Shown: piece by piece, positions 1 through 8,086 of the stretch
Layout of the letters: every line of letters begins with the position of its first letter
Position numbering within the stretch: position 1 is the first letter of the stretch
NCBI RefSeq assembly: GCF_003633685.1
Contig: NZ_RBKT01000001.1
Span: 6,200,001-6,264,000 of the forward strand
Direction: 5' to 3'
From: Micromonospora pisi
GTDB lineage: Bacteria; Actinomycetota; Actinomycetes; Mycobacteriales; Micromonosporaceae
Length of the DNA: 64,000 nucleotides
Position numbers and translations under genes: made by a program
Notes under the pieces: generated by a model
The model's database searches: none
Told to the model about the DNA's origin: nothing
Seen by the model: the letters and a program-made list of their open reading frames with translations, nothing else

Positions 1-693
1 GTCCCGGACCAGGTTGCGGGTGCTCACCCGGATCGTGAACGACTGGTTGATCCGGACCCGGCGCGGCGCCTGGGTGATCAGCAGCGACGGGTTGTCCTCG
101 GCGGTGCCGACCTCGCCGAACTCGGTGCTGACGCAGCGGTCGCCGTTCTGGAAACCGTCGTGCGGCTGCTTCTGGCTCTGCTCGCAGCTGTTGCCGAGGA
201 TCTCCAGCGGGGCGCCCGGGTTGGCCGGGTTGCCGACCGGGGGAGCACTGCTCGACGTACCGGGGCGGGGGGTGCAGTTTCGACCCCGGTTGCGGTCCTG
301 CTGCCGGTTCTGCGAGCCGGCGATCAGCGGCTCCTGCCCGTCGCCTGGGTGCTGGATGGAGCCGTGGTCGTGGTACGCCGCCGCGGTGTTGGACGGGTTC
401 GGCACCCCGCCGGTCGGGGCCGGGCTGCCGGGGTTGAGGGTGGCCGCCGGTGCGCTCGCCCCGGGGGACGTGGTCGCCCCGGCCGGTGGTGTCGTGGGCC
501 GGGCGGGGGTGGTCGCCGGCGGGCAGAAGTTGTTACGGGAGCGCCAGCCGAGCGTGCCCGCGGAGGAGACCTGGGTGACCGCGACGATGCCGCCGAAGAC
601 GACCAACGTGGAGAGTACGGCGATCAGCCGGGTGCGGCGGGGCGGCCGGTTCGACCGGCGTTGCCGGGAGCTGCGGGCGGGGGTGTCGTTCAC
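1..693 (-). CDS. Membrane-anchored secreted protein of unknown function (3' part outside window)
   Basis: The reverse strand is open from a GTG at 693 to the window edge, so the C-terminus is missing. An AGGAAGAGG ribosome-binding site lies about 8 nt upstream. The product has a basic N-terminus (residues 1-20, many Arg), one hydrophobic segment (about residues 21-44, LIAVLSTLVVFGGIV), then a Pro/Thr/Ala-rich linker. An extracellular part follows with paired cysteines and an Asn/Gln-rich stretch (SQNRQQDRNRG). The layout suggests a type II membrane-anchored protein facing outside. It lies 28 nt downstream of the DUF4142 gene on the same strand and is probably cotranscribed. I do not recognise the family with confidence. 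Confidence 0.75.
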   Translation of the reverse strand, partial: MNDTPARSSRQRRSNRPPRRTRLIAVLSTLVVFGGIVAVTQVSSAGTLGWRSRNNFCPPATTPARPTTPPAGATTSPGASAPAATLNPGSPAPTGGVPNPSNTAAAYHDHGSIQHPGDGQEPLIAGSQNRQQDRNRGRNCTPRPGTSSSAPPVGNPANPGAPLEILGNSCEQSQKQPHDGFQNGDRCVSTEFGEVGTAEDNPSLLITQAPRRVRINQSFTIRVSTRNLVRD

Positions 694-721
694 GTGGAGC
701 ACCTCTTCCTTCGAGGGTTGA

Positions 722-1666
722 TCAGCGGGGGCGGATCAGGCGGACCATGCTGTAGGCACCGGCGATCAGCGCGGCCAGCAGCACGAGCCAGACGACGGTC
801 GGGTTGACGCCGCCGGTGGCGGCGCGGGTGTCGACTCCACTGAGGAGCGAGCCGGTGCCGCCGACGACGGCCGCTGCCGCGGCGGCCGGGGCGGGGGCGG
901 GGGGCAGCGGAAGCCGTTCGTAGTCGACCAGCCCGGTGCTCTCCAAGAGCGTGATGTGGGTGAGGACGAACGCGTTGGCCTGTGCGGCGAGTTCGCGGAC
1001 CACCTCGTTACGGGTGCCGGCGCGAACGGCGCCGATCGCCGGGAAGATCTTGCCGTGGGCCGCTCGCAGCCGCTCCACGAAGACCAGGTCGAACTGGGGG
1101 CCGGTGGCGCGTTGCATCTCCGCCAGCCAACCCTTCTGTTCGGGGGTCGGTTCGGTGGGCAGGGCCACGCCGAGCTTGGCGGCGGCCTTGTTCACCAGGT
1201 CGTCCAGGGTCATGTGCTGCGGGCCGATCTTGCCGCCGACCTCACGGACCTTGGTGGACGCGCCCTTGGCGACAGCCATGTCGCTGGCCGGCATCTCCCA
1301 GAGCCCGGCCAGCTTGACCTTGACCAGCAGGTCCCGGTCGGCCGGTCCGACCGGCCCGGCGGCGGACGCCTTGGCGGGCATCTCCGCGAGCGGATTCGGC
1401 ACGTCGCCACTGACCGGGCTGCCCGACGGGTGCGCGGCCACCGGCCCGTACGCCGGTGCCGGTGGCACCGCGCGTGCTGGCTGGTACGCCGGCATCGGCT
1501 GGGCCGCCCGTACCGGGCGGGCCTGCGTCGGCTGGCCGCCGAGCGAAGCGGCCGAGGCCGCCACCGGGGCGCCGAGCACGCCGCCGAGCAGCGCACCCGC
1601 AATTCCGGTGATCAGCGCCAACGGCCACTTCGACCCGCTCAGCGAACGTGGCAGTGCGGTCGACAT
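722..1666 (-). CDS. DUF4142 domain secreted protein with C-terminal membrane anchor
   Basis: 314 residues. The ATG at 1666 is chosen because a strong GGGGGAGGTGAG site sits 3 nt before it; a TTG 21 nt further upstream would place that site inside the gene. A signal peptide (about residues 1-35, ending near APVAASA) precedes a Pro/Ala-rich linker. A helical domain (about residues 105-245, from DRDLLVKVKLAGLWEMPASDMA to LLESTGLVDY) matches DUF4142. A C-terminal transmembrane helix (VVWLVLLAALIAGAYSMV) and basic tail (RLIRPR) resemble an anchor. DUF4142 proteins are ferritin-like in predicted fold but of unsettled function. It is first in a two-gene unit with the membrane protein at 1-693 and divergent from the redox operon at 2004. 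Confidence 0.85.
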   Translation of the reverse strand: MSTALPRSLSGSKWPLALITGIAGALLGGVLGAPVAASAASLGGQPTQARPVRAAQPMPAYQPARAVPPAPAYGPVAAHPSGSPVSGDVPNPLAEMPAKASAAGPVGPADRDLLVKVKLAGLWEMPASDMAVAKGASTKVREVGGKIGPQHMTLDDLVNKAAAKLGVALPTEPTPEQKGWLAEMQRATGPQFDLVFVERLRAAHGKIFPAIGAVRAGTRNEVVRELAAQANAFVLTHITLLESTGLVDYERLPLPPAPAPAAAAAAVVGGTGSLLSGVDTRAATGGVNPTVVWLVLLAALIAGAYSMVRLIRPR

Positions 1667-1724
1667 GGGCTCACCTCCCCCTGACAATCAACAAATCTTC
1701 GACTGCCCGGAAACCGTACGGATC

Positions 1725-1753
1725 GTATTGTCCAACCGTCAATCCGGGGTCAA
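1725..1753 (-). promoter_or_regulatory. Candidate promoter of the DUF4142 gene pair
   Basis: On the reverse strand a -35-like TTGACC (1753-1748) is separated by 17 bp from a -10-like CAATAC (1730-1725), about 60 bp before the ATG at 1666. The 337-bp divergent gap 1667-2003 otherwise holds only the forward promoter and operator listed next; I see no small gene in it. Confidence 0.45.
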
Positions 1754-1879
1754 CAAGATAGGGAATTCTTAGGTCTTACTTAACAGGAACTTATGTTGGC
1801 GAAGGTCAACCGCAGGCATCGGCCGTTCGGCTGATGGGTACGGTTCCATGCCCAGGCCACAAGGATGGTCAGGGTCGCC

Positions 1880-1907
1880 TTGACTTTTGCGCCCGGGCTA
1901 CCATACT
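1880..1907 (+). promoter_or_regulatory. Candidate sigma70-type promoter of the ferredoxin/FAD-reductase operon
   Basis: A -35 TTGACT (1880-1885) is followed after 16 bp by a -10-like CATACT (1902-1907). Predicted transcription starts near 1914, giving a leader of about 90 nt before the GTG at 2004. The -10 lies inside the palindrome at 1895-1919, which would place a bound repressor directly over the RNA polymerase site. Confidence 0.5.
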
Positions 1908-1919
1908 GGCTGGTAGCCC
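1895..1919. promoter_or_regulatory. Perfect 25-bp inverted repeat, probable repressor operator
   Basis: GGGCTACCA and TGGTAGCCC are exact 9-bp inverted repeats separated by 7 bp (tactggc). The dyad covers the candidate -10 of the redox operon. Its length, perfection and position are those of a dimeric repressor's operator. No obvious cognate regulator gene is adjacent, so the regulator is unknown. Confidence 0.65.
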
Positions 1920-2003
1920 AGAATCATATAGACACCAGGCGTTGGGTTGGTTTCCCCTCTGTAACTCTCAGCCGGTGCCACCTGGAATAGGAGGACCGCA
2001 GGC

Positions 2004-2945
2004 GTGCGCAGTGCGCAGGAAAGCGTGCATCTCATCGCCGCGACCGTGGGATTTATTTCATTCTTCCTGCTCTGGCTCGCGGTGCTGTCCGGCCTGGTCC
2101 TGCGCAACGGCTGGGCACTCACCCGGATACGGCACTCGACCACTCACGCCACGCACTCCACGATCGCCCTGCTCGGGCTCTGTCTCGGGCTCGTGCACGG
2201 CTTTGCCCAGCTCGCCTCGCCCGGTGGCCCGGTCCGGCTGGTCGACCAGTTCGTCCCCTTCCTCAACCCGACCGACCCGATCGGCATCGGGGTCGGGACG
2301 GTGGCGCTGGAACTGATGGTGGCCACCACGCTCTCCGTACTGATCCAGAGGCGGTTGGGATACGCCCGGTGGCGGGCGCTGCACGCGTTGACGTACGTCG
2401 CGTTCATGCTGCTCGTCGCACACGTGCTGATCTCCGGATCGGATGTCGGGCCGCCCGTCGTCTGGGGCAGCGTACTGGTGGCCTGGCTCTCCACTGTGGC
2501 GGTGTGGATCACGACCACTCCGTGGATCAGCGACCTCCGCCGTGACCTCGGCGACCGGTTCGCCTCCCGTCGGCGTGGGCAGGAGATCGCCGTCAACGTG
2601 GACGCGAACCGGTGCGCCCGGTTCGGCTTCTGTGAACACGAGGCACCCGACGTCTTCACCCTGCGCGGCGACGGACGGCTGGCGTACAAGGCCATGGTGC
2701 CGGCCGACCAGACCAACGCGGTGCTCCGTGCCGTCGAGGTCTGCCCGGCGCGGGCGATTACCCTCAACCGGGTGCCGACCACCGTGCTCACCCCGCTTCC
2801 GGTCGAGCGGGATTCCGATGCGGACGCCGACACCGGGACCGACCGGTCCACCCGTCCCGGACGCCGCCCCCGGCCCCGCCCGGGCCCCCGGTCCGTCTCC
2901 TCGGCCAGCGGCACGGGGGTGCACCGCCGCGACGGTGCGTCGTGA
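2004..2945 (+). CDS. Ferric-reductase-like transmembrane domain fused to a 3Fe-4S ferredoxin
   Basis: 313 residues, GTG start with an AGGAGGA site 8 nt upstream. The N-terminal half has about five hydrophobic helices (residues about 8-175). Their His residues (HSTTHATHST, LVHGF, ALHALTYV, LVAHVLISG) fit b-heme ligation as in ferric-reductase/cytochrome b-like membrane domains. Residues about 195-260 form a small ferredoxin: C-x5-C (CARFGFC) and a downstream CPARAI Cys. With only three Cys in the motif, a [3Fe-4S] centre is expected. The tail is Arg/Asp-rich and low complexity. Its stop overlaps the next gene by a GTGA, so the ferredoxin part probably passes electrons between the FAD reductase and the membrane heme. 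The physiological acceptor is not known. Confidence 0.82.
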   Translation: MRSAQESVHLIAATVGFISFFLLWLAVLSGLVLRNGWALTRIRHSTTHATHSTIALLGLCLGLVHGFAQLASPGGPVRLVDQFVPFLNPTDPIGIGVGTVALELMVATTLSVLIQRRLGYARWRALHALTYVAFMLLVAHVLISGSDVGPPVVWGSVLVAWLSTVAVWITTTPWISDLRRDLGDRFASRRRGQEIAVNVDANRCARFGFCEHEAPDVFTLRGDGRLAYKAMVPADQTNAVLRAVEVCPARAITLNRVPTTVLTPLPVERDSDADADTGTDRSTRPGRRPRPRPGPRSVSSASGTGVHRRDGAS

Positions 2946-4249
2946 GGCGGCGGCGTGGACCACGCTCGGCGTACGACCGGGTGGTGGTGGTCGGCGCCGG
3001 TCGGGCCGGAGTGGCCGCCGCCGAGGAGCTGCGCCGGGCCGGTTTCCGTGGCGAGGTACGGGTGCTCGGCGACGAACCGAGTGCTCCGTACGACCGACCG
3101 GCCTGCTCGAAGGGGCTGCTCACCGGACACCGGCGCCCCAGCGACGTACGTATGCCGGTGCTCGACGGCGCCGAGATCGACTGGCACCTCGGCCGGCGTG
3201 CGGTGCACCTCGACCCGGACGCCCGGATCGTCACCACCGACACCGGTGAACGCTTCGGTTACGACGGGCTGGTGATCGCCACCGGTGCGCGAACCGCGTT
3301 GCCGCGCGACTGGCCGGTGGGCGAACCGGGGCTGCACACCCTGCGCACGCTCGCCGACGCCTGGGCCCTGCGCGGTGCCCTGCGCGACGCCCAACGGGTG
3401 GTGGTGATCGGCGCCGGGCTCACCGGCTGCGAGGTCGCGTCCGCCGTGCGCACCCTGGCCCGCGACTGCGTACTGGTCGACTCGTCGCCGTACGTCCTCG
3501 GCCGCGCCGTCGGCGAGACGGTCGGCCGGCTGGTCACCAGGGAGGTGGCCCGCGACGGGGTGCAGTTGCGGCTCGGCCGCCGGGTCACCGGCCTGAACCG
3601 GCGTCGCCGGGGCTGGCTGGTGGAGCTGGACGACGGGGACGAACTCCTCGCCGACCTGGTCGTGACCACCACCGGCGAACGACCCGACGTCGACTGGCTC
3701 GACGGCACCGGGATCGACATCAGCGACGGGGTGCGCTGCGACGAGAGCCTGCGGGTGCTCGGCGTCGAGGGCGTGGTCGCCGCCGGCACCGTCGCCCGCT
3801 GGCCGAACCTCCGTTACTCCGCCCGGCCGCGCCGGTGTGCACAGTGGATCGCCGCACTGCAACAGGGTCGGGCCGCCGCGCACACCCTGCTCGCCGGTGA
3901 CCGCGAGGTGCCGCCGGTGACCGTGGTGCCGAGGTTCTGGTCCGATCAGTACGGGCTGCGCATCCAGGTCTGCGGCGAGCTTCCGGAGCACGCCGAGGTG
4001 ATGGTCACCGAGCTGCGACCCGGTCGCCGGGACGTGGCCCGGGCCGGTGTGCTGGTCGGCTACCACGACGACGGTCGACTCGTCGGTCTGGTCGCGGTCA
4101 ACGCGCCGCACGCCTTCACCTCCATCACCCGGTCCATGCTCGCCACCACCACGGTCACCGTGCCGGCCCCAGCTGCCGCGCCGGTCACCGCGACCGCCGC
4201 AGTACCGGCTGCCGCGCCGGCCGCCCGCCGGCTCGCCGAGGCCAGCTGA
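2942..4249 (+). CDS. FAD-dependent NAD(P)H:ferredoxin reductase-type oxidoreductase
   Basis: 435 residues, GTG start overlapping the previous stop by 4 nt (translational coupling). An FAD-binding Rossmann motif VVVVGAGRAGVAAAEEL lies near residue 14 and a second, NAD(P)H-binding one (VVVIGAGLTGCEVA) near residue 155. GLVIATGAR and TTTGERPDVDWL are typical of the pyridine nucleotide-disulfide oxidoreductase/ferredoxin reductase (BphA4/putidaredoxin-reductase-like) family. A C-terminal reductase domain (RFWSDQYGLRIQVCGEL) follows, then an Ala/Pro-rich tail. It most likely reduces the ferredoxin fused to its membrane partner. No redox-active CxxC is seen, so it is not a thioredoxin-reductase-type enzyme. 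Confidence 0.87.
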   Translation: MRRRRGPRSAYDRVVVVGAGRAGVAAAEELRRAGFRGEVRVLGDEPSAPYDRPACSKGLLTGHRRPSDVRMPVLDGAEIDWHLGRRAVHLDPDARIVTTDTGERFGYDGLVIATGARTALPRDWPVGEPGLHTLRTLADAWALRGALRDAQRVVVIGAGLTGCEVASAVRTLARDCVLVDSSPYVLGRAVGETVGRLVTREVARDGVQLRLGRRVTGLNRRRRGWLVELDDGDELLADLVVTTTGERPDVDWLDGTGIDISDGVRCDESLRVLGVEGVVAAGTVARWPNLRYSARPRRCAQWIAALQQGRAAAHTLLAGDREVPPVTVVPRFWSDQYGLRIQVCGELPEHAEVMVTELRPGRRDVARAGVLVGYHDDGRLVGLVAVNAPHAFTSITRSMLATTTVTVPAPAAAPVTATAAVPAAAPAARRLAEAS

Positions 4250-4269
4250 CCCGGGAACGTCCCCGGCGC

Positions 4270-4303
4270 CGGCTGGCCGCGCCCGAACGGCAACGGCCAG
4301 CCG
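4270..4303. terminator. Bidirectional hairpin terminator
   Basis: CGGCTGGCCG (4270-4279) pairs perfectly with CGGCCAGCCG (4294-4303) across a 14-nt loop. It lies between the convergent FAD reductase and lipoprotein genes. Confidence 0.6.
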
Positions 4304-4322
4304 ACGCGTCGGGGGCCACCGG

Positions 4323-4985
4323 TCAGTACGAGTACGCGTCGCCGCCGGTGTTCTCCGCGGCACCGTCCTCGCCCTCGACCGGCGGCGGGGGAACCGCCTT
4401 CGGGGTGCCCTCGGGCAGGCAGCTCAGGTTCTTCTTGCCGTCGGGGGCGACGACGAACCAGGTACCGCCGACGCCCTGGCCCTTCCACTGGCCCGGCTTC
4501 AGGTCGCCGACGTAGCGGTAGAGCGGCCAGCCGCCGAGGGTCAGCTGACGGGTGCCGTCCTCCCGGGTCACCTCGCCGACCTTCTCCTGGTCGACCCCGG
4601 TCAGTTCGGTGTTGCCGTCGGTCACCGCCGGCGGCCAGACCCGGGCGCAGTCACCATTGCAGTTCGTGGTCGGCGGATTCGCGGAGTCCTTGTCGAACCG
4701 GTAGAGGATCCAGCCCTTCTGGTCGGTTACCACCGAGCCCATCTTGGCGACCTTCTTGGCGATCAACTGCGTGGTGAGAGGAACATTCGCCGGGGGCTTG
4801 GCCGGGGACGCGGAGGCCTCGGGAGTTGCCGAGGCCGCAGCCGCCACCTCGGCATTCGCCACCGGCTCGGTGTCGGCGGCCTGGGTTCCGTCGTACCCGG
4901 CCGGAGCGCAAGCCGTCAGGGCGGCGATCGCGGTCATTGCGGCCAGCGTGCTCGCAACGGTGACGGTTCGCTTCATCAGTGCCAC
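4323..4985 (-). CDS. SCO0930-type lipoprotein with Yx(F/W/Y)xxD repeats
   Basis: 220 residues. The lipoprotein signal ends in LTAC (Cys 26), followed by an Ala/Thr/Glu linker. The body carries the secreted-repeat family motif twice: ILYRFDKD and PLYRYVGD, each followed by a tryptophan-containing segment (RVWPPAV, GTWFVVAPDG). Two Cys flank an NGD element (NCNGDCARVW). COG4315-type lipoproteins of this kind have no agreed function. The GTG at 4985 follows an AGGAGG site closely; the ATG at 4976 is the alternative start. It converges on the ferredoxin/FAD-reductase operon, and I infer, from position only, that the three may form a cell-surface redox chain. Confidence 0.82.
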   Translation of the reverse strand: MALMKRTVTVASTLAAMTAIAALTACAPAGYDGTQAADTEPVANAEVAAAASATPEASASPAKPPANVPLTTQLIAKKVAKMGSVVTDQKGWILYRFDKDSANPPTTNCNGDCARVWPPAVTDGNTELTGVDQEKVGEVTREDGTRQLTLGGWPLYRYVGDLKPGQWKGQGVGGTWFVVAPDGKKNLSCLPEGTPKAVPPPPVEGEDGAAENTGGDAYSY

Positions 4986-5183
4986 GTGTCCTCCTCAGCT
5001 TGGCAGGTCACCCGGAAGTACGGGCACCCGTGCCGAGCGGATGAGTGATTCACGGTGGACAATTTCACAGCAGGCCGTTGAACTGTCGGACGCGATTTCC
5101 CGTACGCGGGCGCGCGGCGGGGCGCGGGCCACCACGCCGGTGCGGGGGTGACGGGGGAGGGCCGGGATCGGTAGCGTCCGTGC

Positions 5184-5591
5184 ATGCTCAACCTCACCCG
5201 TGACGATCTGCTGGCCGGCTTCACCGCCGCTCAGCCGTACACCATCGAAGCCGCCGCCGCCGCTCCCAGCTCGCCCGGCGTGCACGTGGTCGTCGACGGT
5301 GCCGCGGTCGTCTACGTCGGCTGGACCGGCAACCTGCGGCGCCGGCTCCGGCAGCACCTCACCGGCAGCCGCGGCTCGTCGCCACTGCACGACCAGGTCG
5401 GCCAGATCCTCGACACCCCGGGCAGCGCGGCGCCGGCCGCCGACATCGCCGAATGGCTGGGCCGCTGCACGGTCCGCTGGCAGGAGACCGAGAACCCGGA
5501 GGGTGCGAAGGACGCGCTGGTCGTGGCGTTGCACCCGTGCTTCAACCGGCAGGTGCCCCGGCAGCGCAGGGCACCCGCCGGTCGGGCCTGA
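5184..5591 (+). CDS. GIY-YIG-like nuclease domain protein
   Basis: 135 residues, ATG start. The central segment GVHVVVDGAAVVYVGWTGNLRRRLRQHLTG has the spacing of the GIY-YIG core: paired beta strands, then Y-x-G-x-T, then an Arg-rich helix. A glutamate that could bind the metal lies later (ETENPEGAKDALVVALHPCFN). The canonical GIY is replaced by VHV, so catalysis is uncertain. Single-domain proteins of this size in actinomycetes have no established role. It stands alone and ends 3 bp from the convergent SDR gene. Confidence 0.65.
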   Translation: MLNLTRDDLLAGFTAAQPYTIEAAAAAPSSPGVHVVVDGAAVVYVGWTGNLRRRLRQHLTGSRGSSPLHDQVGQILDTPGSAAPAADIAEWLGRCTVRWQETENPEGAKDALVVALHPCFNRQVPRQRRAPAGRA

Positions 5592-5594
5592 CAG

Positions 5595-6341
5595 CTACCA
5601 GGGCAGTACGCCGTACGAGCCGTCCGTCAGGTAACCCCACAACAGTCCGCTCGGCCCGTCCCCGGGCAGGGTGGCCAGGTGCACACTGACCTCGGCCCCC
5701 TGATCCGGGGTACGGAACCCGCCGTGGTGGTTCAGGTCGGTCGCGCAGTAGCCGGGATTCGCCGCGTTCACCTTGATCACCGTGTCCCGCAGCTCCTTGG
5801 CGTACATGGCGGTGACCATGTTGAGCGCCGTCTTCGACGACGGGTACGGCACCGAGGCGAACGGGAACAGCGGGTTCGTCGGGTCGGTCATGGTGCCGAT
5901 CGAACCGACCTCGCTGGAGACGTTCACGATCCGGGCGCCCGGCGCGGCCAGCAGCAGCGGCAGCAGTGCGTTGGTGACCGCGACGACCCCGAAGACGTTC
6001 GTCTCGTACACCGTCCGCAGGGTCGCCAACCGGGTCTCGCTCGGCTGTCCGGTTCCGTCGCCGAGCGCGATCCCCGCGTTGTTCACCAGCACGTCGAGCT
6101 GGCCGTACCGGTCGTCGATCCACTTCGCGGCGCTGGCCACGGACTCTTCGTCGGTGACGTCCAGGGTCACGGCGTGCGCGTCGGTGCCGGCGTCGCGCAG
6201 TGCCCGTTCCGCCTCCCGGCCCCGCTCCGGGTCGCGGGCGCCGACCAGCACGGTGAAGCCGCGCCCGCCGAGCTGCCGGGCGGTGGCGAATCCGATTCCC
6301 TTGTTCGCCCCGGTGATCAGGGCGGTCATGTTCGTGGTCAT
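5595..6341 (-). CDS. SDR family NAD(P)-dependent oxidoreductase
   Basis: 248 residues from the ATG at 6341 (an in-frame ATG at 6329 is the alternative). It is a classical short-chain dehydrogenase. TGANKGIGFATA is the cofactor glycine motif (near residue 11) and NNAG lies near residue 88. The catalytic Ser (NVSSEVGS) and YPSSK (Tyr/Lys) follow near residues 140 and 165, and NPGYCATDLN near 190. The ALITGANKGIG start and long Tyr-to-Lys segment resemble carbonyl-reductase-like members. Substrate cannot be told from sequence. It is divergent from an HTH regulator with a palindrome between them, which suggests that the regulator controls it. Confidence 0.88.
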   Translation of the reverse strand: MTTNMTALITGANKGIGFATARQLGGRGFTVLVGARDPERGREAERALRDAGTDAHAVTLDVTDEESVASAAKWIDDRYGQLDVLVNNAGIALGDGTGQPSETRLATLRTVYETNVFGVVAVTNALLPLLLAAPGARIVNVSSEVGSIGTMTDPTNPLFPFASVPYPSSKTALNMVTAMYAKELRDTVIKVNAANPGYCATDLNHHGGFRTPDQGAEVSVHLATLPGDGPSGLLWGYLTDGSYGVLPW

Positions 6342-6391
6342 GGAGCGAGACTGCCGACCGGCGGGGGTCGGCGGGAGAGACCGGCGGAGGC

Positions 6392-6408
6392 TGGTACCGC
6401 CGGTACCA
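6392..6408. promoter_or_regulatory. Perfect 17-bp palindrome, probable operator shared by SDR and HTH genes
   Basis: TGGTACC-GCC-GGTACCA is a perfect inverted repeat (7-bp arms) in the 101-bp divergent gap. It is 51 bp before the SDR start and 35 bp before the regulator start, a position suited to joint repression or autoregulation by the adjacent HTH protein. Confidence 0.6.
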
Positions 6409-6442
6409 CCCATCCCGCCACCGGTTGAGGCACCCTTGGGTG

Positions 6443-7309
6443 ATGGGCGGGGTGGACGCGGGGGCCGGACTGCGGCGCGACGAACTGGCGGCGTTTCTGC
6501 GTAGCCGGAGGGCCCGGCTGCGCCCGCTGGACGTCGGGCTGCCCGACGGCATCCGACGCCGGACGCCGGGGCTGCGCCGGCAGGAGGTGGCCCAGCTCGC
6601 CGGCATGTCGATCGACTACTACATCCGGCTGGAGCAGCGCCGCGGCCCGCACCCGTCCCGGCAGGTGCTGATGGCGCTGGCGCGCGCGCTGATGCTGAAC
6701 CGGGACGAGCGTGCGTACCTGTTCCAGATCGCGGGCGAGAGCGCGCCCGCGACGACGGGCCCGAGCCGCGAGGTGGCTCCCGGCGTACGGCACCTGATCG
6801 ACGCGATGACCGAGACACCGGCGTACGTCGTCGACGCCAAGTACGACGTGCTCGCCTGGAACCGGTTGGCGGTCCACTTCGTCGGCGACCTCGCCACTGT
6901 GCCGACCACGGACCGGAACATGATCCGCTGGATGTTCCGCCGGCCCGACTCGGACCGGCACTGGGACGACCCCGACATGCTGCGGTTCGTACGCAGCTCG
7001 ATCGCGGACCTGCGCGCCGCGTACGGGCGCTACCCGGGGGACCGGAGCATCGAGGGGCTGGTCACCGAGCTTCTCGGCACCTCGCCCCGGTTCGCTCGGT
7101 TCTGGGCCGACCACGAGGTGGAGGTCCGCCGACGGATCATGAAGCGGGTGCCGCACCCCGAGTTCGGGCCACTCGAGTTCGAGTGCCAGATGTTGCACGT
7201 CGCCGACGCCGACCAGCGGATCATCGTCTACGTGCCGGAGCCGGGCTCGCCCACCCAGGCGGTGTTCCGCCGGCTCGTCGACCGGGTCGGGCAGTCCCCC
7301 GGAGCCTGA
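6443..7309 (+). CDS. Helix-turn-helix regulator with MmyB-like ligand-binding domain
   Basis: 288 residues from the ATG at 6443; a TTG 18 nt upstream is less likely. The N-terminal XRE-type HTH (about residues 8-85) contains RTPGLRRQEVAQLAGMSIDYYIRLEQ, the conserved core of this family. The C-terminal half (about 105-275) matches the MmyB-like domain, including YVVDAKYDVLAWNRLA, and is thought to bind a small hydrophobic ligand. Regulators of this type in actinomycetes typically sit divergent from one short-chain dehydrogenase, as here, and usually control it. The palindrome at 6392 is the likely binding site. Confidence 0.88.
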   Translation: MGGVDAGAGLRRDELAAFLRSRRARLRPLDVGLPDGIRRRTPGLRRQEVAQLAGMSIDYYIRLEQRRGPHPSRQVLMALARALMLNRDERAYLFQIAGESAPATTGPSREVAPGVRHLIDAMTETPAYVVDAKYDVLAWNRLAVHFVGDLATVPTTDRNMIRWMFRRPDSDRHWDDPDMLRFVRSSIADLRAAYGRYPGDRSIEGLVTELLGTSPRFARFWADHEVEVRRRIMKRVPHPEFGPLEFECQMLHVADADQRIIVYVPEPGSPTQAVFRRLVDRVGQSPGA

Positions 7310-7320
7310 GGCCCCGGGGG
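7296..7320. terminator. Short bidirectional hairpin overlapping a stop codon
   Basis: CCCCCGG (7296-7302) pairs with CCGGGGG (7314-7320). The loop contains the TGA of the HTH regulator, and the anti-sigma gene ends 8 bp beyond on the other strand. Confidence 0.45.
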
Positions 7321-7327
7321 CCGGCGT

Positions 7328-8086
7328 CTACAGGGGAACGGTCACCAGCGCCGTCGGCGTTCCCTTCGCGTCGACCGCCTGCACCTGCATCCGGTCGATG
7401 TCGGTCCGCTGCGCCGACGTGGTGCTCTGCAACAGCAACGGCTCCGGGTGGGCCGGGGTGCCGTAACCCTCCGGCGGCACGGTCCAGCTCGACAGCACCT
7501 CGGGATCGCCGTTCTTGCGCAGCACCACCAGCCGGCAGGTACGCGGACCGGTGAGGTTGCTCAGCGCGAACGACACCTGGGTGCCGAACGGCCGGGCGTC
7601 CAGCAGCAGATCCGCCTTCACACCGGTGTCCTTGTCCGTCACGGTCAACTTCTCCGCGTCGGCCATCTCCGGGCCGCCGAACCCACCACCGGTGAACGAC
7701 GGGGTCGGCAGCGCGCTGTTGGTGCCGGTGTTGTTCGTGCCGCCGACCCAGCTCGCCCCGGCGACCAGGGCCAGGCCGCTCAGCAGCGCCACCACGACCA
7801 CGCCCGCGGCCAGGCTGAGGACCCGCTGCTTGCGGGCCCGGCGCCGGTCGAGGCTGACCACGTTCAGTGCCCGGGTGACGAGCTGGTCGTTGGCGGTGGA
7901 CCGCTCCATCACCGCGAGGTCGTCACCGTCCACCTCGGCGAGCAGGTCGACCACCGGCAGCATCGATTCCAGTTCGCCGGCGCAGGCCCAGCAGTCGGCC
8001 AGGTGCTCCTCGAACCGGACGGTGTCCTCCTCGTCGAGCACGCCCAGGGCGTACGAGGCGACGTCGAAGTGGTCGGACCGGCTCAT
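7328..8086 (-). CDS. Zinc-finger anti-sigma factor
   Basis: 252 residues. The N-terminal anti-sigma domain (about 1-45) carries the zinc motif H-x3-C-x2-C (HLADCWAC) after SYALGVLDEEDTVRFEEHL. One transmembrane helix follows (about 90-112, VLSLAAGVVVVALLSGLALVAG). The C-terminal extracytoplasmic domain (about 140-252) is a beta-rich domain like those of RskA/RslA-type anti-sigmas. It should hold the partner sigma at the membrane until released by proteolysis. Its start overlaps the sigma stop by ATGA, so the two are translationally coupled. Confidence 0.9.
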   Translation of the reverse strand: MSRSDHFDVASYALGVLDEEDTVRFEEHLADCWACAGELESMLPVVDLLAEVDGDDLAVMERSTANDQLVTRALNVVSLDRRRARKQRVLSLAAGVVVVALLSGLALVAGASWVGGTNNTGTNSALPTPSFTGGGFGGPEMADAEKLTVTDKDTGVKADLLLDARPFGTQVSFALSNLTGPRTCRLVVLRKNGDPEVLSSWTVPPEGYGTPAHPEPLLLQSTTSAQRTDIDRMQVQAVDAKGTPTALVTVPL

